In this document: piece after piece, positions 34,320 through 44,324 of the stretch
Layout: each line of letters begins with the position of its first letter
Numbering within the stretch: position 1 is the first letter of the stretch
Assembly (NCBI GenBank): GCA_001604215.1
Contig: LVAX01000020.1
Span: 1 to 53,839 of the forward strand
Direction: 5' to 3'
DNA from: Clostridiales bacterium Firm_18
Lineage (GTDB): Bacteria; Bacillota; Clostridia; Monoglobales; Firm-18
Length of the DNA stretch: 53,839 nucleotides
The notes under the pieces: generated by a model
The model's input: the letters and a program-made list of their open reading frames with translations, nothing else
Told to the model about the DNA's origin: nothing
Databases searched by the model: none
Translations under genes and position numbers: made by a program

Positions 34320-37300
34320 ATGAATGAGCTTATTGAAATAGCACAAGGCTTTCAGACATCAGTGAATATAGCGTATGACCTGAATAACGATAACAAGATA
34401 CGCAACTTTATTCCGACAATGTCTGCAATAGAGGTTATTGAAGATATTTTGCTGTCAACCACACAAAAAAAGACACAACGTTCAAGGATTCTTATCGGTG
34501 CTTACGGCAGAGGAAAGTCTCATATAATCTTAGTCTTAGTGTCGCTCTTATCCAAAAAGGGGAAAGACATTGACAAGACTTTGTTTGCTAACCTTTTAAG
34601 TAAAATTAAGTTGCATAAGCCGGAGCTTTATCAATATGCAATTGAATATATAAATAGCAATCAAAGACTATTACCTATTATAGTTCGTGGCAGTAGCACC
34701 AGTTTAACCCAGTCTTTTTTGGCGGCACTACAACAGACTTTGAGCGAAGAGGGTCTGTCTGATTTAATGCCTGAAACGCACTTTAAGGCAGCATTGAATC
34801 AGATTGAGAATTGGAATAAAAATTATCCTGATACTTTTGATAAGCTTGTAAAGTTGCTTAGTAAATCTATAGACGATTTTAAGCTTGCATTGAATGAATA
34901 TGACGTTAAGGCGTATGAGGAGTTTTTGCATTTGTACCCTGCACTAACATCGGGTAGCGTCTTCAATCCTTTTATCGGTTTTGATGTTGTAGATCTGTAT
35001 GAAAATGTAACAATGAAACTTAAAGATAAAGGATATAATGGTATCTATGTTGTTTATGATGAATTCAGCAAATATCTTGAATCCAGTATAAATACTACTA
35101 CTGAAAGCGATATAAAGTTATTGCAGGATTTTGCGGAAAAGTGTAATTGCGGACTTGATAACCAAATGCACTTGTTACTTATTACGCATAAAGATATATC
35201 AAATTACATAGACAGCAATCTGCCCAAAGATAAGGTTGATGGTTGGCGTGGTGTTTCGGGAAGATTTTTGCATATAAATTTGCATAATAACTACTCTCAA
35301 ATGTATGAGATTATAGCGGCAGTGATACGCAAAAATCCAAAACTGTGGGATATGTTCAAAGAACAAAATGCAAACAGATTCTATGACTTGAAAGAACGCT
35401 TTACTAAAAATGGCTTGCTTGATATAAAAAACGATGCAGAAATTACAGCTGCGGTAGAAAAATGCTATCCTTTGCATCCGATTTCAACATTTATTTTGCC
35501 GCGTCTTTCTGAAAAGGTTGCTCAAAATGAACGCACATTGTTTACATTCTTGTCATCTGACGAGAAGTTTGCGCTGCCTTCTTTTATAAAATCAATGGAC
35601 AACAGATTTTCTTTGCTTACCCCGGATTTTTTATATGATTATTTTGAACCGCTATTTCGTAAAGAACATTATACAACCGAGATTCATAAAATTTATAAAT
35701 TGACAACCAGTGTATTAAGGCGAGTCGAAGGTAAACCGCTACACGAAAAAATACTAAAAACAATAGCACTGATATATATTGTTGAGCAATTTGAGAAGCT
35801 TGCTCCTGTTGTTGATGTTATTGTTGATAGTTTCCGTGATTCTGTGAAATCCACTAAAGAAATCGATCTTGCATTAAAAGAACTTATTGACAGTGATTGC
35901 GTTATTTACCTAAAACGCAGTAATAATTACCTTAAAATTAAAGAAACAAGTGGAGTTGATATACAGCAAGAAATCGCTAAAACAAGAGAAACTATATTGC
36001 TGAATAAAAATGTGTCGCAGATATTAAACCATTCAGTTTTTGATAGTTTTATGTATCCAACGGCTTATAATGACCAACACGATATCATTAGGTATTTTGA
36101 TTTTAGATTTATTGAAAGCGAGGAGTTTTGGGAGGTTAAAAATTGGGATAGCAAAATATCCAATAGTAAAGCTGATGGAACAATATTTGCTGTAATACCT
36201 AAAGACCAAAACGAAATAAAAGATATAAAAAATGCTATTATTAAAGACAAAAACCCTAATAGCAGAATAGTATTTGTTTTGCCGAAAAAATATGTCGACA
36301 TCACTAACAATGCTATTGATTATGCCGCCGTGAACTTATTAAAAGACGAGGCAGCAAGTCAAAACGATGAAATATTAAACGACGAATATGCGATATATTT
36401 TGAAGACCTATCAGAAGTGATTTCGGAGTTTGTTAACAGTTATGCCCGTCCCGAAACAGGTTCTGCTTTGTATTATTACAAAGGTAAGGAGAATATTTTT
36501 AGGCGCAAGGCTCAATTATCCGGATTGCTTTCAGAGATATGTAGTGAATTGTTTTACAGAACACCGAGAATAAACAATGAATCGATAAATAAAAATGATC
36601 TTACAAGTATTGCAATAAATAGCAGGACAAAAATATTGTCCGGTTTACTCGCTAATGAATTGTCGCCTAATTTAGGGTTAACCGGAACCGGACAAGATGT
36701 TTCAATTATGCGTAGCACTCTTATACAGACGGGAATTTTGCAAACTGCAGAAGAGAATCCTAAGATTACGCTGCAACCGGACGATAATCAGCATATTACA
36801 AGTGTATTGAAAGAAATTTGCAATTTCTTTACTAATATAGCATCTCATGGCATGACGAGCTTTGATACTTTATATAAAATTTTGACCGGTTACGAGTACG
36901 GATATGGATTAAAACGTGGAGTTATTCCTATTTATATAGCAGTAGTCTTGCATTCTATCAAGAGCAATCTTGTTGTTTTGTATAACAATAAAGAAGTAAA
37001 AATAACACCTGAACTATTAAATGATATTAATGATTCACCTGAACAGTATTCAGTAATGCTTGAGGACTGGAATGATGAAAAGTCACAGTATATGGAGAGG
37101 CTTGAGAACCTATTCGCCGATTTTGTTACAGAACGCGAGAAAGCATATAACGGTTTTACTTACATTGTACTCGCAATGAACCGTTGGTATTTGTCATTGC
37201 CTAAATATGCCAAAGAAGCAACGAGAAAATATACTATTAGTGGAAAGCTTGAAAATATTGACAGTGATAAAAGGAAGTTTATAAACAGCTTTAAACAATT

Positions 37301-37955
37301 TGATATTAACCCTCGAGAATTTTTATTTGAAAAAGTTCTTGATATTTTTGGATATCAAGAATTCAAAATAGGAGTATATGAGAATATTAAAGCGACCAAA
37401 AATGAGTACGATATGCTTGTAAATAATTTGATAAAGCACCTCTCCTTCGAGGTTGCAAAAATATTCTCAAATGGAAAAACAAAAGGAACGTTACCGTCAA
37501 TAATAAAAGATTGGTATGAGGAACTTAGCGAAAATACGAGGCAATATTTGTTCAAAGGCAACGAGAACAAAATCCTTGACCTTATGTCAACGATTACAAA
37601 CGATGAAGTGTTGTTCATTCAGCGACTTGCGAAAACCGTAACATATCTACGTATTGAAGACTGGAATAATGATACTTTAGACGCATTTTTGAAAGAATTA
37701 GTAACATTCAAAAATACAATAGAATCGTTTAATAAAAAATCAGGAGAAAAAACTGATAACTTATCGTCTTATGAGATCATTTTTACTACGGCGAACGGCG
37801 AAAAGATACCTAAGAGATTTGAAAAGACTGAGTATAGCAGTCGTGCTAAGTTGCTTATGAATGAAATGACTTCAAAAATCAACGAATACGGACAGGCTAT
37901 TTCAGAGCAGGAAAAAAGACAAATTCTGTTAGAATTATTAGAAAAATTATGTTGA
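34320..37955 (+). CDS. Large P-loop ATPase, BrxC/PglY-like
   Basis: 1211 residues. A Walker A loop lies near residue 60 (LIGAYGRGKSHIILVL) and a Walker B-like YVVYDEFSKYLES near 240, then HLLLITHKDIS. The rest is mostly helical with no family I can place. Overall plan and size resemble BrxC/PglY ATPases of BREX and the P-loop proteins of Dnd-associated loci. It probably moves or remodels a DNA-bound complex. TAAGGAG lies before the ATG, 23 nt after the DUF4007 stop. Confidence 0.75.
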   Translation: MNELIEIAQGFQTSVNIAYDLNNDNKIRNFIPTMSAIEVIEDILLSTTQKKTQRSRILIGAYGRGKSHIILVLVSLLSKKGKDIDKTLFANLLSKIKLHKPELYQYAIEYINSNQRLLPIIVRGSSTSLTQSFLAALQQTLSEEGLSDLMPETHFKAALNQIENWNKNYPDTFDKLVKLLSKSIDDFKLALNEYDVKAYEEFLHLYPALTSGSVFNPFIGFDVVDLYENVTMKLKDKGYNGIYVVYDEFSKYLESSINTTTESDIKLLQDFAEKCNCGLDNQMHLLLITHKDISNYIDSNLPKDKVDGWRGVSGRFLHINLHNNYSQMYEIIAAVIRKNPKLWDMFKEQNANRFYDLKERFTKNGLLDIKNDAEITAAVEKCYPLHPISTFILPRLSEKVAQNERTLFTFLSSDEKFALPSFIKSMDNRFSLLTPDFLYDYFEPLFRKEHYTTEIHKIYKLTTSVLRRVEGKPLHEKILKTIALIYIVEQFEKLAPVVDVIVDSFRDSVKSTKEIDLALKELIDSDCVIYLKRSNNYLKIKETSGVDIQQEIAKTRETILLNKNVSQILNHSVFDSFMYPTAYNDQHDIIRYFDFRFIESEEFWEVKNWDSKISNSKADGTIFAVIPKDQNEIKDIKNAIIKDKNPNSRIVFVLPKKYVDITNNAIDYAAVNLLKDEAASQNDEILNDEYAIYFEDLSEVISEFVNSYARPETGSALYYYKGKENIFRRKAQLSGLLSEICSELFYRTPRINNESINKNDLTSIAINSRTKILSGLLANELSPNLGLTGTGQDVSIMRSTLIQTGILQTAEENPKITLQPDDNQHITSVLKEICNFFTNIASHGMTSFDTLYKILTGYEYGYGLKRGVIPIYIAVVLHSIKSNLVVLYNNKEVKITPELLNDINDSPEQYSVMLEDWNDEKSQYMERLENLFADFVTEREKAYNGFTYIVLAMNRWYLSLPKYAKEATRKYTISGKLENIDSDKRKFINSFKQFDINPREFLFEKVLDIFGYQEFKIGVYENIKATKNEYDMLVNNLIKHLSFEVAKIFSNGKTKGTLPSIIKDWYEELSENTRQYLFKGNENKILDLMSTITNDEVLFIQRLAKTVTYLRIEDWNNDTLDAFLKELVTFKNTIESFNKKSGEKTDNLSSYEIIFTTANGEKIPKRFEKTEYSSRAKLLMNEMTSKINEYGQAISEQEKRQILLELLEKLC

Positions 37956-37969
37956 AAACGGTGAAGACT

Positions 37970-39127
37970 ATGGAAACAATCGCTTATTTTGATAATGCCG
38001 CTACTACCTTTCCTAAACCAGAAAAGGTTTATCAATTTGCTGACAAATTCTATCGTGAGTGCGGTGTGAACGTTGGGCGTGGGCAACATAAACTTTCCGC
38101 TAAAGCTTCTGCTTTAGTAGACGAAACGAGAACATTGTTGCTTGAATTAAATCACTGCCCAAATAGAACTATTGTGTTCACTCCGTCAGCAACTGAGGCA
38201 CTAAATCTTGTATTGAGAAGTGTCATTAGAAGAAAAGGATCAAATGTGTTTATTACACCATTTGAGCACAATGCAGTAACAAGAGTGCTTAATTATATAA
38301 AACAATCATTTGAAATAAATATATATACTTTGCCTTTTGATAAACATAAAGAATGCTATGATTTAATTGAATTGGATGAAAAGTTTAGAGAAATTAAACC
38401 TGACTGTGTTATTATGAGTCACGCAAGCAATGTTTGCGGATTAATTGCGCCAATATCCGAAATATGTGGTATATCAAAGAAATACGGTGCAACAAATATT
38501 ATAGATATGTGCCAGACTATGGGACTAATTGATACTAACCTAAACAATGAAGATATAGATTATGCAGTTTTTGCGGCACACAAAACATTATACGGTTCTT
38601 TTGGACTCGGTGGTTTTATTTGCAAATCTGAACTTCGTCCCGATCCTTTATTATATGGGGGTACAGGAGTAGATTCCGCTAACCCCTTGTTACCTGATGA
38701 TGTTCCAGCTCGGTATGAAGTGGGTAGTCAGAATATCCATGCAATAGCGGGATTAAATGCGGCATTGAATTGGATAAAAGAAATAGGAATTCAGAATATT
38801 TACGAAAAAGAAAAACGCAATCACAAAAGGTTGATTTCAATCTTGCAACGATATAATAATATCAAACTCTACTCTCCTGTTGATGTTGAGAAAGGAATAG
38901 GAGTCTTATCTGCTGTATTTGACGGTTTCAGCAGTGATAATATCGGGCAGATATTAAGCAATAAATATGTAGCTGTTCGCACAGGATTACATTGTGCACC
39001 TGATGCACACAGGTTTCTGGGAACTTTTCCAAGCGGAACGGTTCGATTCAGCGTTGGCTTCTTTAATACAGACAATGATTTCAATACATTAGATAAAGTG
39101 TTAAAATATATATTAGATAATTCGTAA
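37970..39127 (+). CDS. Cysteine desulfurase, DndA-like
   Basis: 385 residues from ATG 37970 (METIAYFDNAATTFPKPE); an in-frame ATG at 37949, overlapping the ATPase gene, has no ribosome site. PLP lysine in FAAHKTLYGSFG; catalytic cysteine in RTGLHCAPDAHRFLG. It should mobilise cysteine sulfur for the DndC-like protein. It shares the subfamily of the chromosomal gene at 8700-9818. Confidence 0.88.
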   Translation: METIAYFDNAATTFPKPEKVYQFADKFYRECGVNVGRGQHKLSAKASALVDETRTLLLELNHCPNRTIVFTPSATEALNLVLRSVIRRKGSNVFITPFEHNAVTRVLNYIKQSFEINIYTLPFDKHKECYDLIELDEKFREIKPDCVIMSHASNVCGLIAPISEICGISKKYGATNIIDMCQTMGLIDTNLNNEDIDYAVFAAHKTLYGSFGLGGFICKSELRPDPLLYGGTGVDSANPLLPDDVPARYEVGSQNIHAIAGLNAALNWIKEIGIQNIYEKEKRNHKRLISILQRYNNIKLYSPVDVEKGIGVLSAVFDGFSSDNIGQILSNKYVAVRTGLHCAPDAHRFLGTFPSGTVRFSVGFFNTDNDFNTLDKVLKYILDNS

Positions 39128-39142
39128 GGAGTTGATGTTGCA

Positions 39143-39985
39143 ATGAATAAAAACAATCAAGAAAAAGCTTACGACACCACACTTCAACTAATCGGAACAG
39201 TTGCAAAACTTCCGATTATTCGAGTGGGAAAAGATGAATTTTTGAAAAAGCTATTTGCATCATCACCTTACATTGACGATATTATCGCTAATGGTCCGCA
39301 ATCTGTATTTACAGTAGATGCTTTGCGGAAAAAGGCAAGTGAGCTTATTAAAAGCTGTACAAATAAAACTTCTGTTGCATCATTTGTTTCTGGTTTGCCT
39401 TCAAACCCGATAGCTATGGTTGCTGCTGGAGGTGCTGATGTTGTTCAATATTTTGCTTTTGCTATTAATATGGCACAGCAGATTGCGTATCTATTCGGCG
39501 AAGCTGAATTGTTTAATAATACAGGCAATCAGCTTACCGAAGATGATAAAGTAAGAATTATAGCATATTTAGGTGTTATGCTTGGTGCCGGTGGAGCAGC
39601 TACAATAATTGCAAATATATCCAAAGTAGCAGGAGCAAATATAGGTAAAAAAGTTGCTGCAAAATCATTGACAAAAACAGCTTGGTATCCGTTGGTAAAA
39701 AAGGTTGGTGCAATTATCGGCCAGAAGATTACCAAACAAACTGTGAGCAAAACTTTAACCAAGGCTGTACCAATAGTCGGGGGGGTTATCTCAGGTGGTT
39801 TAACTTATATTACATTTAGACCAATGGGCGAAAAGTTAGCTGATGTTTTTGCTAAAAATCTATTAGGGGAAGTTGATAGTGAACCTGAACTAAATCCTGA
39901 GTTTCTCATGAAGTTAAGTGAGCGTCAAAACAAGGAGAAGGATATTATAAATGCGCCTTTCACAGAAGTAGAAATAGACGAATAG
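39143..39985 (+). CDS. EcsC-like membrane-associated protein
   Basis: 280 residues. Two long hydrophobic, glycine/alanine-rich stretches (SNPIAMVAAGGADVVQYFAF; YLGVMLGAGGAATIIANISK) and a GG-rich segment (VPIVGGVISGGLTYITF) resemble EcsC-family proteins. No catalytic motif is visible. It lies between the desulfurase and the helicase with 15 and 20 nt gaps, each with its own ribosome site, so it is part of the operon. A membrane-linked effector or anchor is one possibility. Confidence 0.65.
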   Translation: MNKNNQEKAYDTTLQLIGTVAKLPIIRVGKDEFLKKLFASSPYIDDIIANGPQSVFTVDALRKKASELIKSCTNKTSVASFVSGLPSNPIAMVAAGGADVVQYFAFAINMAQQIAYLFGEAELFNNTGNQLTEDDKVRIIAYLGVMLGAGGAATIIANISKVAGANIGKKVAAKSLTKTAWYPLVKKVGAIIGQKITKQTVSKTLTKAVPIVGGVISGGLTYITFRPMGEKLADVFAKNLLGEVDSEPELNPEFLMKLSERQNKEKDIINAPFTEVEIDE

Positions 39986-40005
39986 AGATTCAATAGGAGG
40001 AAAAG

Positions 40006-42168
40006 ATGAGCTTACAAGAAGTAGAAATCAAACAATCATATCGAACCTCAACTGATAGGATTCCGACGGATTTTTATATTCCGCTGCTTTGTCGTGCTGT
40101 CAACTACAAAAGGGCAGTAGACTTTTTCTCCTCTACAATTTTAAGCAAAATATATACAGGAGTTTCAGCTCTTGCGAACAAAGGCGGAACTATACAGATT
40201 GTTGCCTCTCCTAAACTCTCAGAAGAAGATGTTCAGGCTATCCGAAAAGGATATGAGCTAAGAGATGAAATATTGAAAAATGCTTTATTGCGTGAAATGA
40301 ATGAACCAAAAAACTTATTTGAACAGAACTGTTTGAATCAACTTGCCAATTTAATTGCAGATGGCATTTTGGATATTAGGATAGCATTTACTGAAAAGAA
40401 TAAAAACATTGGCATGTATCATGAAAAGATGGGCTTGATTTCTGACGATGAAGGTAACACTGTTGCTTTTTCTGGTTCTATGAACGAATCGTTGACAGCG
40501 GTTTCTCTTAATTATGAATCTATTGATGTATTTTGCTCTTGGAAAAGTGATGAGCAAAGAGAGAGAGTCCGTGACAAAGAGGCAGCATTTTCAGCTATTT
40601 GGAATAATAACGAACCTGATATTACCGTATTAGAATTCCCTGAACTTACTGATGAAATTATCAAGAAATATAAACGCGAAAAAATTGAACATTATATAAG
40701 TTTTGATGATGAAATAGAAACTACGGATGATAAAAAAGCAAACAATAAAAAAAGTTTTGTAATGCCTGCTTGGTTTACGCCACATGACTATCAATCTCAA
40801 GCTATAGATGAATGGGAACGACACAACTATCGTGGCATTTTTGACATGGCGACAGGAACCGGAAAAACTTTAACGGCATTAGGAGCATTATCACGCCTAC
40901 ACGAACAAAAAAATAACAACATAGCGACAGTCATTGTTTGTCCATATATCCATTTAGTTGAGCAATGGTTAGAAGATATTAATGCGTTTGGTGTTCGACC
41001 TATCGTATGTAACGGGACAAACCCCAAGTGGCGTAGAGAATTCAAGACGGCTGTTCGTATATTTAATGCAGGAATAAGTGATATATGTGTGATAACAACC
41101 AATGCGACTGTAGCAATGGATGACTTCCAAACTTTAATCGATAAATTGAATGGTGAAGTGTGCCTTGTAGTTGATGAAGCACATAACTTTGGAGCAGCAA
41201 AACAGATTTCGTGTATGAAAGACGTATATAATTATCGGCTCGCTTTATCTGCAACGTTAGAGCGCCATCACGATGATTTTGGAACTCAGAAATTATTTGA
41301 TTTTTTTGGAGAAAAATGTATCGAATATTCGTTGAAAATGGCAATTGATAATGGATATCTTACTCCCTACTACTATTATCCTGCTGTTGTAACGCTTGAT
41401 GATGACGAAAGAGATAAGTATAACATACTTACTGAAAAAATCGTAAATGTTATGAGGAATTGCAAAGAGGGTGACCCACTCCCTAAAACAGCAGAGCAGT
41501 TACTTATAGAAAGAGCAAGAATAATTGCTGGAGCAAGAAACAAGTTAAATGCTCTTAAAGACATAATCGAGGAGAAATACACCAAAGAACATAACTTACT
41601 TATATACTGCGGTGCTACAAAGGTATTATCCTCTGATTACGAAGGTGGAAATCCTGATGATTTTGAAATGAGGCAAATTGAAGCTGTCAATGACATATTG
41701 GGAAATCAATTAGGAATGTCCGTGCGGAAGTTTACCTCAGAGGAAACCTTAAAAGAGCGAGAACGTATCAAAAATGATTTTGCTGAGGGTGATATGCTGC
41801 AAGCTATTGTTGCAATAAAATGTTTGGATGAAGGTGTTAATATACCCTGCATCAAAACTGCATTTATTTTGGCAAGCAGCACAAACCCAAAGGAATATAT
41901 TCAAAGACGTGGACGTGTTTTAAGAAAGGCGAAAGATAAAGAATACGCGGTTATATATGATTTTATTACTTTACCGAGACCACTTGATGATATTATGAAG
42001 GGTCGTGCAGGAATGCAAAGTGAAGTAGGTCTTGTAAAAAGAGAACTTGAACGGCTAACAGACTTTGCAGCATACGCAGAAAATTCACGAGATGCAATAG
42101 GTTTGCAAGACATTTTAGAAGAGTATTACAAGCTAAATTATAAGGGAGTGGAAAACTATGAGTATTGA
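40006..42168 (+). CDS. Phospholipase D-like nuclease / DEAH-box helicase
   Basis: 720 residues. The N-domain has a PLD-type motif near residue 138 (YHEKMGLISDDEGNTVAFSG), one HxK centre. The superfamily 2 helicase core follows: Walker A MATGTGKT near 281, DEAHNF near 388, SATLERHH, and motif VI EYIQRRGRVLRKA near 630. Such PLD-helicases occur in several restriction-like systems and may cut or unwind non-self DNA. AGGAGGAAAAG precedes the ATG. Confidence 0.9.
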   Translation: MSLQEVEIKQSYRTSTDRIPTDFYIPLLCRAVNYKRAVDFFSSTILSKIYTGVSALANKGGTIQIVASPKLSEEDVQAIRKGYELRDEILKNALLREMNEPKNLFEQNCLNQLANLIADGILDIRIAFTEKNKNIGMYHEKMGLISDDEGNTVAFSGSMNESLTAVSLNYESIDVFCSWKSDEQRERVRDKEAAFSAIWNNNEPDITVLEFPELTDEIIKKYKREKIEHYISFDDEIETTDDKKANNKKSFVMPAWFTPHDYQSQAIDEWERHNYRGIFDMATGTGKTLTALGALSRLHEQKNNNIATVIVCPYIHLVEQWLEDINAFGVRPIVCNGTNPKWRREFKTAVRIFNAGISDICVITTNATVAMDDFQTLIDKLNGEVCLVVDEAHNFGAAKQISCMKDVYNYRLALSATLERHHDDFGTQKLFDFFGEKCIEYSLKMAIDNGYLTPYYYYPAVVTLDDDERDKYNILTEKIVNVMRNCKEGDPLPKTAEQLLIERARIIAGARNKLNALKDIIEEKYTKEHNLLIYCGATKVLSSDYEGGNPDDFEMRQIEAVNDILGNQLGMSVRKFTSEETLKERERIKNDFAEGDMLQAIVAIKCLDEGVNIPCIKTAFILASSTNPKEYIQRRGRVLRKAKDKEYAVIYDFITLPRPLDDIMKGRAGMQSEVGLVKRELERLTDFAAYAENSRDAIGLQDILEEYYKLNYKGVENYEY

Positions 42169-42325
42169 AATTAATCCGCACATTGTCAGACGTTTAGGAA
42201 TACGAATTATGGCAGAAGAACGCCAGAATCTCAAAAAGCTGAAGGAAAAACAAATAAAAGATTCAGTTATGATAGACCGTTTGAGAAAAATGATTGAGGA
42301 GGAGGTCAGGAAAAATGCTGATTAA
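42158..42325 (+). CDS. Small basic protein of the modification operon
   Basis: 55 residues starting MSIEINPHIVRRLGIRIM, helical and charged (EERQNLKKLKEKQIKD, RLRKMIEEEVRKN). It overlaps the helicase gene by 11 nt and the dndD-like gene by 11 nt, and TAAGGGAG lies about 10 nt upstream. Tight overlaps on both sides show it is a real gene. It may correspond to the small proteins annotated as DNA-modification-system-associated. Confidence 0.72.
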   Translation: MSIEINPHIVRRLGIRIMAEERQNLKKLKEKQIKDSVMIDRLRKMIEEEVRKNAD

Positions 42326-44324
42326 GGAGATTACCTTCTGTAATTTTCGCCAGTATAAAGGAAATCAAACGATTTCTTTTTCAACTGATGAAAACCATAA
42401 TGTCACTCTTATTTGTGGAACAAACGGCACTGGCAAGACAACCATTGCTCAGGCATTCAAATGGTGTCTGTATGGTTATTGCGATTATGTGGAAACAGAG
42501 ATTCCTAACAGTGACTATGTAAATGATTTGACTCCCAAGGAACGTGGCGAAGTTTATGTGACCACTATTATTATTCACCAGGATAAAGAATATACTATCC
42601 GCAGAACTTTACGGTTTCATTTGCGTGATGATTGGACATTCCGTAAAAACGACATAGAGACAAGATTGAAAGTTCAATACAAAGATGAAAATGGTGAACA
42701 GAAATCCATTGATTATAGTGACGGTCAAAGCGAGATAAATAAGATATTGCCTGAGGATTTATCTGATTATTTTTTCTTTGATGGTGAGCGAATTGCTAAG
42801 ATTGATAATTCAAAGGATGTAAAGTCTGCCGTACGCGGGATCATGGGGTTAGATACTATTGCAAAAGCTTGTGAACATTTCGATCCAAAGCGCGCATCTT
42901 CTGTCACAAGTAAATTTCGTGATGCGATGGCTCGGAATACTGACCAAAAAGGACAGTTATTGGCAAAAGAATTGGAAGCTAAGCAAAAGCTACTTGAAGA
43001 AAAAAATGATCGCCTTTCTAATACTGAAAAGGAAATTGTTTTTTATGAAGAAAAGAAAGACAAGCTAAGTAAAGAAATTAGCGCTAATAAAGAACTCGGT
43101 GAAAAGCAAGCAAAGCGCAAAAAGTTAGAGAACAATATCGAAATAATAAAAAAACAAATAGAAGATGCAAAAAAGCGTTTTAAAACTGACTTTTCAAGCG
43201 AAGTTCTGTGTTTTTTCGCTGTACCATTGGTAAAACGAGCTATTGAAGTAACACAAAATGCGGATTTGTCAGGCGAAGGCATACCAGACATGCAATCCTC
43301 ATCTATTGATGCTATTATCAAGCGTGACTATTGCATTTGCGGAACAAAATTATCCACAAATCAGGGCGCGTTGGATTGTGTTAAAAAAGAGCAAAGCTTG
43401 CTACCGCCTAATCATATCGGTACTACCTTGAGGATTCATCGCGAAAAGTTTGAGAACCTAATAGCCAGGGCAGATGGATTTCTTTCAAAAATACAAGATG
43501 ATAATGTAAGAATTTTAGCAGCAAGTAAAGATTTAATTAACACTGAAAATGAACTGAAAGAATTGAGTGAAGAAATCGGTAACGCTGATGAGATTGATGT
43601 TTCAAAACTGAATGCAGAATACAATAATGCATACAACTCTTTACAAGAGAAAAAATCTTTGAAGGACCGATTAAATCGCGAAATAGGTTCTTTAGAAAAA
43701 GAAATTGGGGATTTGGAAAAGAAAATTGATGAATTAGTTAATGAAAGCAAAAAGAACAAGGAAATCCAAAAATACTATGAATACTCCAAAGCAATTTATG
43801 AATGGTTTGCAGAAGGATATGTGCGAAGGGAAAATGAAATTAAAACAGCCATACATGATTGCGTAAACAAGATATATAATGAGATTCAAATTGGCGGTGG
43901 AGTTTTACATATAGATGATAATTACCATATTGATGTTTTAGCGAACACAAGTGGAAAGTGGAGAAATATAAAGGCTGAAAATATGGGAGAACTAACAATC
44001 AAGAACTTCTCGTTCATTGCTGGTTTAATTGAACTTGCCAAAGAAAAAGCAATGAAAGCTACTCATCATGCCTCAGATGAGGATGAGATGGATAAAGACA
44101 TTGAACCATTCCCTGTTGTTATGGACGCACCTTTTTCAAACTTGGGGACATTTTATACCGAAAAAGTATCACGAATATTGCCTCAAATTGCCGAGCAGGT
44201 AATTGTGATAATCTATGAGGACGAAGTTGCAGAAAACGCTCTCAAAGACCGAGTCGGCAAACGATATCTAATTGAAACGGTCGGCAACTCAAAGACTTAT
44301 TCTATCGTGAAGGAGGAAGAATAA
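42315..44324 (+). CDS. DndD-like SMC/Rad50-type ATPase
   Basis: 669 residues from ATG 42315 (MLIKEITFCNFRQYKG), 9 nt after a GGAGGAGG run. Walker A LICGTNGTGKTTIAQAF near 34; the DndD signature DYFFFDGERIAKID near 153; a CICG cysteine pair near 340 between two long coiled coils, placed like a zinc hook; and Walker B FPVVMDAPFSNLGTF near 600. DndD provides ATPase activity, and perhaps DNA nicking or structure change, during phosphorothioation. It overlaps the small gene by 11 nt. Confidence 0.88.
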   Translation: MLIKEITFCNFRQYKGNQTISFSTDENHNVTLICGTNGTGKTTIAQAFKWCLYGYCDYVETEIPNSDYVNDLTPKERGEVYVTTIIIHQDKEYTIRRTLRFHLRDDWTFRKNDIETRLKVQYKDENGEQKSIDYSDGQSEINKILPEDLSDYFFFDGERIAKIDNSKDVKSAVRGIMGLDTIAKACEHFDPKRASSVTSKFRDAMARNTDQKGQLLAKELEAKQKLLEEKNDRLSNTEKEIVFYEEKKDKLSKEISANKELGEKQAKRKKLENNIEIIKKQIEDAKKRFKTDFSSEVLCFFAVPLVKRAIEVTQNADLSGEGIPDMQSSSIDAIIKRDYCICGTKLSTNQGALDCVKKEQSLLPPNHIGTTLRIHREKFENLIARADGFLSKIQDDNVRILAASKDLINTENELKELSEEIGNADEIDVSKLNAEYNNAYNSLQEKKSLKDRLNREIGSLEKEIGDLEKKIDELVNESKKNKEIQKYYEYSKAIYEWFAEGYVRRENEIKTAIHDCVNKIYNEIQIGGGVLHIDDNYHIDVLANTSGKWRNIKAENMGELTIKNFSFIAGLIELAKEKAMKATHHASDEDEMDKDIEPFPVVMDAPFSNLGTFYTEKVSRILPQIAEQVIVIIYEDEVAENALKDRVGKRYLIETVGNSKTYSIVKEEE

